From Lyophyllum atratum (lineage: Eukaryota > Basidiomycota > Agaricomycetes > Agaricales > Lyophyllaceae), in assembly GCA_014905825.1 (NCBI GenBank), contig JACGCN010000049.1, positions 186,001-250,000 of the forward strand: DNA of 64,000 nucleotides. The letters are read 5' to 3'. Positions 59,709 through 64,000 of the stretch are shown here, in pieces. The notes beneath the pieces are model-generated. The model was not told the DNA's origin. It was given only the letters and a program-made list of their open reading frames with translations, and did no database searches. Position 1 is the stretch's first letter, and each line of letters opens with the position of its first letter. Position numbers and translations under genes: made by a program.

Positions 59709-60635
59709 ATGAAGTTTGCTAGCATTCTCAGCCTCGCTGCCGCTGCCCAGGGCGCATCTGCTCATTGTCGGTATTGCTTTTCACTCGTTTTATGCTCATG
59801 CTCACGAGTCATCGATAGACATCTGGACAACCCTGATTGCCGGAGGTACTACTTCTACCGCGGCGGTTCGCCAGCCGGTGAACAACTCCCCGGTTACCAG
59901 CGTAACGTCTAACGACGTTCGATGCAATACCAATCCTGGAGCGGCATCCCAGACCGTTTCCGTGGCTTCAGGAAGCTCTATCGGTTTCAAGCTTGACAAC
60001 ACTCTCTATCACTCTGGTCCAGCTGCGATCTACCTGGGAAAGGCTCCCGGATCTGTCGCGAGCTGGGATGGAAGCGGTGCTAACTGGTTCAAGGTGGCCA
60101 ACAACCTCTTGAACTCGTCAGAACGATTATTCTGACAGTATACTATTAGATCGCGGAGTGGGGCGCAAATTTCAACCCTTTCAAATTCACCGCGGAGGGC
60201 CAAAGCCAGCTGACTGCTACGATTCCGTCCAGCACTCCCGCGGGAGAGGTGCGTACAGAAAACGCATACTGCCCAGGACTTCGTTTACATGCTATGTCGC
60301 TTATAGTACCTTGTTCGAATTGAGCAAGTCGGTCTCCACGTCGCTGGTGCCCCTCAGTGGTACATCTCCTGCGCCCAGATCAAGATCACTGGTGGCGGAT
60401 CGGGAAATCCTTCCAAGGTTTCTGTCCCTGGATACGTCTCGGCCAGCGGTGAGCGGTGTACGTGTCTCTGAATGATGTGTGACCGATGATATTTTGGCGC
60501 AGACCCTGGCCTCACTGTCAACATCTACTACCCAGTCCCGACTTCTTACAAGGTAAGTAGATGACATAGTTATTTGGATTTTCTCGGAGTTCACCATTCT
60601 TTCAGGTTCCAGGACCCGCCGTCTGGCGAGGATAG
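59709..60635 (+). CDS. AA9 lytic polysaccharide monooxygenase, second copy
   Basis: Secreted copper monooxygenase. ATG 59709 gives signal peptide MKFASILSLAAAAQGASA and mature His1 in HYIWTTLIAGG after an intron ending at 59818. The second brace His is in [15 protein letters not shown]. The axial Tyr motif is complete in [18 protein letters not shown] conserved Cys pair (VRCNTNPG and ISCAQ) suits the structural disulfide. It ends VPGPAVWRG with TAG 60633-60635. Introns lie just after the first His codon, before IAEWGA, before YLVRIEQ, near 60450 and in front of VPGPAVW, as in the sister genes. Single domain, about 235 residues. Confidence 0.95.
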
Positions 60636-60958
60636 AGTAGTCGAAGGAACCTTTGAAACGATTCGACTGTACGTACTTAGGTGCAATGATACCTCAATTT
60701 GACAGATTTCAATGACCCCTTGGCAGTCTAAGTGGTAAGAACCCGGTATTCAGTTTTCTGTGGCTCGGAAAGGCCAGCCTCATCAGAATTTTGGGGCTTC
60801 GGGGGATATGAAGGATTCGTACAGAAAATCCAGAAATGTCAAAAACTATATCATGAGTGTCGAACTTGAGATACACAGCAGACCGAAAAGAGCACACTAC
60901 GAAAAGAAACCTCAATATTCCTTGCGTCGTAGCAAGTGAATCAAGACCATTAAAAGCT

Positions 60959-61891
60959 TTATCCACGCCAAACTGCGGGACCTGGAACCTGAATAGATCG
61001 TAAGCCTCGCAACGACACACCACTCTCAGCAAAATTACCTTGTAGGACGTCGGAATTGGGTAGTAGATATTGACTGTGAGGCCGGGGTCTATATGAAACG
61101 TTCAGGAAGAATTCGTAACTTCCGATGCAGAAATTAACGCACCCGTCGCAGAGACATATCCAGGCAGGGATACTTTGACTGAATTCCCGGATCCCCCGCC
61201 AGTGACCTTGATCTGGGCGCAGGAGATGTACCACTGGGGCGCACCAGCAACGTGAAGCCCGATCTGTTCAATACGAAGGAGGTACTGTGCGAAAGAAACC
61301 AATGAGGCGAGGTAAATCCAACTGCTTCCGTGCGAACCTCTCCAGCAGGCGTACTGGCCGGAATGGTCGTTGAGAGCTGACTGAGGTTGAGGGTTGTAAA
61401 CGTAAAGCTTGGGCTGAAGGTGGCGCCCCACTCAGCGATCTAGACGTTCCCAAACAGCTGATAATGAGTATCGCTGATAGCAGGATACAGGCCATAGACC
61501 TTACCTTGAACCAGTTGGCGCCACTCCCGTCCCAGCTTGCAGCTGTACTTGGGGCCTTTCCGAGATAGATAGCGGCGGGACCTAGATGATAGATACTATT
61601 ATCAAGTGTGAAGGTGATGCTGCTGCCTGCGGCGACAGAGACGGTCGAGGTTGCGGCTCCGGGGCTGGTGTTGCATCTGATATCGTTCGACGTGACACTT
61701 TGTACAGGGCTATTGTTGACGGGCTGGCGAATGGCAGTAGTTGAGGTGCTACCTCCTGCGGTCAAACTGTACCATATATCTAGGACGAGGTTCATTATGG
61801 AAGGAATTGGTAACAGGGTTAAGAACCTACAGTGAGCGGATGCGCAGTGCGCCAGAAGGGAGAGCCCAAGGATCTGAGTGGCGAGTTTCAT
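60959..61891 (-). CDS. AA9 lytic polysaccharide monooxygenase, third copy
   Basis: Minus-strand sister gene, convergent with the second copy. ATG 61891 gives MKLATQILGLSLLAHCASA and His1 in HYIWYSLTAGGS. The second brace His is in [15 protein letters not shown], the axial motif in [17 protein letters not shown], and the end is VPGPAVWRG with TAA 60961-60959. It differs from the other copies by a longer region after [12 protein letters not shown] (TFTTLNLSQLSTTIPAS). It has a TATAAAAA box about 40 bases upstream. All copper-brace residues are present. Single domain. Confidence 0.95.
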
Positions 61892-62244
61892 GTTGTTAAG
61901 AACTTAAGGGTGCAAGACTTCTACACTTCCTTTTTATACCTGGAGGCATATCTGCGGTCGAGGCCACGGCTCCGCTCGCAGTCGGGCAGATGATGATCCT
62001 GGGAGAGATTTCGGCTTAGGTATGAAAATAAGATGCACGACTTAGGCCGATGGAAGAGCATGACTTGTCTGAACGTTGGCGGGTGCACCTATTGTTCCTG
62101 CAGACATCGCATCTTCGGAAGAACGCGTTGTGCGGCATGACAGGGTTGATTTTCCGAAGAACATCTCTGAAGTCACGCGCAATGATGACCTTGAAAATAT
62201 GATCGCGTTCACTAGCACGAGACTCCGACATATGCGATGACTAT
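61892..62244. other. intergenic region between the third and fourth AA9 genes
   Basis: About 350 bases with the promoter of the third AA9 gene. No gene or repeat is seen. Confidence 0.45.
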
Positions 62245-63178
62245 CTATCCCCTCCAGACCGCGGGCCCAGGGACCTGATAAGTTCACGTCCTTCAGTGAA
62301 CCTCGCGGGATAAGATATTTAGCTCATGACATACCTTGTAAGAAGTCGGAACAGGATTGTAGATATTGACGGTAAGACCAGGATCTTAGAAGCCGCGTCA
62401 GAGCAATGTGAAATGGTAGTCTGAAAGAGGCGTACCAGTTGCAGAGACGTATCCAGGGATAGATACTTTGGCTGGGTTACCGGATCCCCCACCAGTGATC
62501 TTGATCTGGGCGCAGGAGATGTACCATTGGGGCGCTCCCGCCACATGAAGGCCAACCTGTTCAATGCGAACCAGGTACTGTGGCGAAAAGAAGTCAGTCT
62601 CAGATCTACAAACACTCAAAGAAATGACTCGCCTCTCCGGCAGGTGTGCTGGCAGGAATAGTGGTAGTGAGTTGGGCGGCGTTCAAGTCGGTGAAGGTGA
62701 AAGGGTTGAAAGTAGCACCCCACTCAGCGATCTGCAAGACAAGGGTCAAACCGTCCTCTGAGTTTTGACGTCGGCAATTGTTACCTTGAACCAGTTGGCG
62801 CCGCTTCCATCCCAGCTTGCAGCTGTGCTCGGGGCTTTTCCAAGGTAGATGGCAGCGGGTCCTTGGTGGTAGATCGTGTTATCAAGTTGGAAGCCGATGG
62901 CGCTACCTGCGGCTACCGAAACGGTCGCCGTCGCCGGGGTCGGGTTCACGTTGCACCTGACGTCGTTGCTAGTAACACTCGTGACGGGAGAGTTGCTGAC
63001 GGGTTTGCGAACGGCTGCGGTCGATGTCGTGCTGCCCGCGATGAGGTTGTACCAGATATCTATTGGTTCAGTGCTAAGTTGCCGCGAGACGATGTCAGCG
63101 TATGGTGCAGGTAGACTCACAGTGAGCCGATGCACTGTGTGCGAGGACTGCGAGGCCGACGATGCTAGCAAGCTTCAT
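62245..63178 (-). CDS. AA9 lytic polysaccharide monooxygenase, fourth copy
   Basis: ATG 63178 gives [18 protein letters not shown] and His1 in [12 protein letters not shown]. The second brace His is in [15 protein letters not shown], the axial motif in [17 protein letters not shown]. It ends VPGPAVWRG with TAG 62247-62245. Closest to the second copy through the middle ([29 protein letters not shown]). Same intron positions. Same strand as the third copy, so the two look like a separate tandem duplication. No defect seen. Confidence 0.95.
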
Positions 63179-64000
63179 TGTGGTTTAAAGTGAGGCTTTT
63201 GGATGCTGGATAGCTAGGAATCTGTTTTATTTTATATGTGCTGGCATGGAGCAAGCTTCGCCGAACAACGAGTTTCGCCGTGCCCCAACATCATAGAGAA
63301 CGATGCTTGGATGCATTGAAGGCCCTCAATGACTGTGAGGACGCCGGAAAAGGTGCGGATATACGTCGAAGAAGCTGTATGACGTGAGGAATCGCATAGC
63401 AGGCGAGATCCCGCAAAGCAAACGCGCGTGGTGATTGTTCGGAATCAGGTGGAGCGGGCATCCGCAGATCATGAATTTCGCCGAAGATCAAGAGGACTTC
63501 GTGAGATTGTTGCGGTGGGAGTTCATATGTATAGTAGGCGAAAGGCACCGAGTTGTCGGGCGACAAGAAGTACAGACGCAATCGCGACTGAGGGGTTGCG
63601 CCTTCAAGACTATGAATAGGCTACGTCCTGTATCTCATCTCGCGGACCTCTTGCCATCTTTCCGAGATCGGTGACTTGCGCGCAAGGCAAGGGTTCTGGC
63701 CAATAGGATGCTGTGGGGCGCCAAAATAGATAGTCCAAGTCCAGAGGGGAGGGAGAACATCACTTTGGTCCGATCCAGCAACGTAGTCGGCGATTCACGG
63801 AGTGGTCGACCGTAAATGCAAGATGTGAACATTGGTTATATTGGACATCAAAATGGCATACGAGGCTCAATAGTGATCACTTTCCCGCCTTCCCTTCAGC
63901 CCCCAGAACAGTCATAGATTGGTCGGGAACTTCAGATTCCCCCTACAGCGCCACGGTGAGTTACCTACCCACCCGGGAGCAAAAGCGTGCAATTGGAAGA
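63179..64000. other. gene-free right edge
   Basis: Promoter of the fourth AA9 gene followed by about 700 bases without a recognisable gene. A minus-strand frame at 63291-63581 (EVLLIFGEIHDLRMPAPP) is not supported by a known family. Confidence 0.4.

Noticed and set aside
63291..63581. Minus-strand 96-codon frame at the right edge
   Set aside because: No recognisable family, and no partner exons visible before the window ends.

Overview
This window is nuclear DNA from a filamentous basidiomycete, most likely a wood-decaying agaricomycete. Genes are split by many short GT-AG introns of about 45-70 bases. The families are typical of that group: a CYP63-like P450 tandem array, four AA9 lytic polysaccharide monooxygenases, a GH35 beta-galactosidase, a DUF6533/6534-type seven-pass membrane protein, MARVEL-like proteins and an F-box protein. 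No bacterial operon, CRISPR array or convincing rRNA/tRNA gene was seen. Coordinates for spliced genes are outer limits of the coding span; I chose splice sites by eye.

Layout. 1-14.0 kb: the 3' end of an OPT oligopeptide transporter (+), a single-pass membrane protein (-), a full-size ABCC-type ABC transporter (-) and an uncharacterised multi-pass membrane protein (-). 14.6-19.3 kb: a secreted GH35 beta-galactosidase (+) whose last codons are interrupted by a 915-bp non-autonomous LTR element. The element carries only a gag zinc-knuckle ORF and has a perfect 5-bp target duplication. 19.8-22.2 kb: an F-box-like gene (-) and a decayed BTB-like relic. 23.4-25.3 kb: a Ser/Thr/Pro-rich membrane protein (-). 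26.1 kb: a small ABC-transporter fragment. 26.9-28.3 kb: an APH-fold kinase-like protein (-). 28.3-30.7 kb: no credible protein gene. 30.7-35.2 kb: a TFIIIC TPR subunit (-) followed closely by a small basic protein gene (-).

35.5-44.7 kb: three tandem CYP63-like P450 genes (+). The first carries a 4-base deletion directly after the haem-ligand cysteine and is probably dead. 45.1-47.8 kb: two MARVEL-like genes head to head. 50.9-53.1 kb: the DUF6534-type protein (+). 53.8-55.6 kb: a zinc alcohol dehydrogenase (+). 56.8-63.2 kb: four AA9 genes, two forward and two reverse. The first has lost the usual Gln-x-Tyr copper-site motif. An ~835-bp inverted-repeat element lies between the first and second.

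Taken together the window looks like an accessory, lignocellulose-related region: carbohydrate-active enzymes (GH35, AA9), detoxification and oxidation enzymes (P450, ADH, ABCC) and peptide uptake (OPT), mixed with a few housekeeping genes (TFIIIC subunit). Gene duplication and small mobile elements have shaped it. The strongest unusual signal is the tiny LTR-gag element that has become the 3' end of the GH35 coding sequence.
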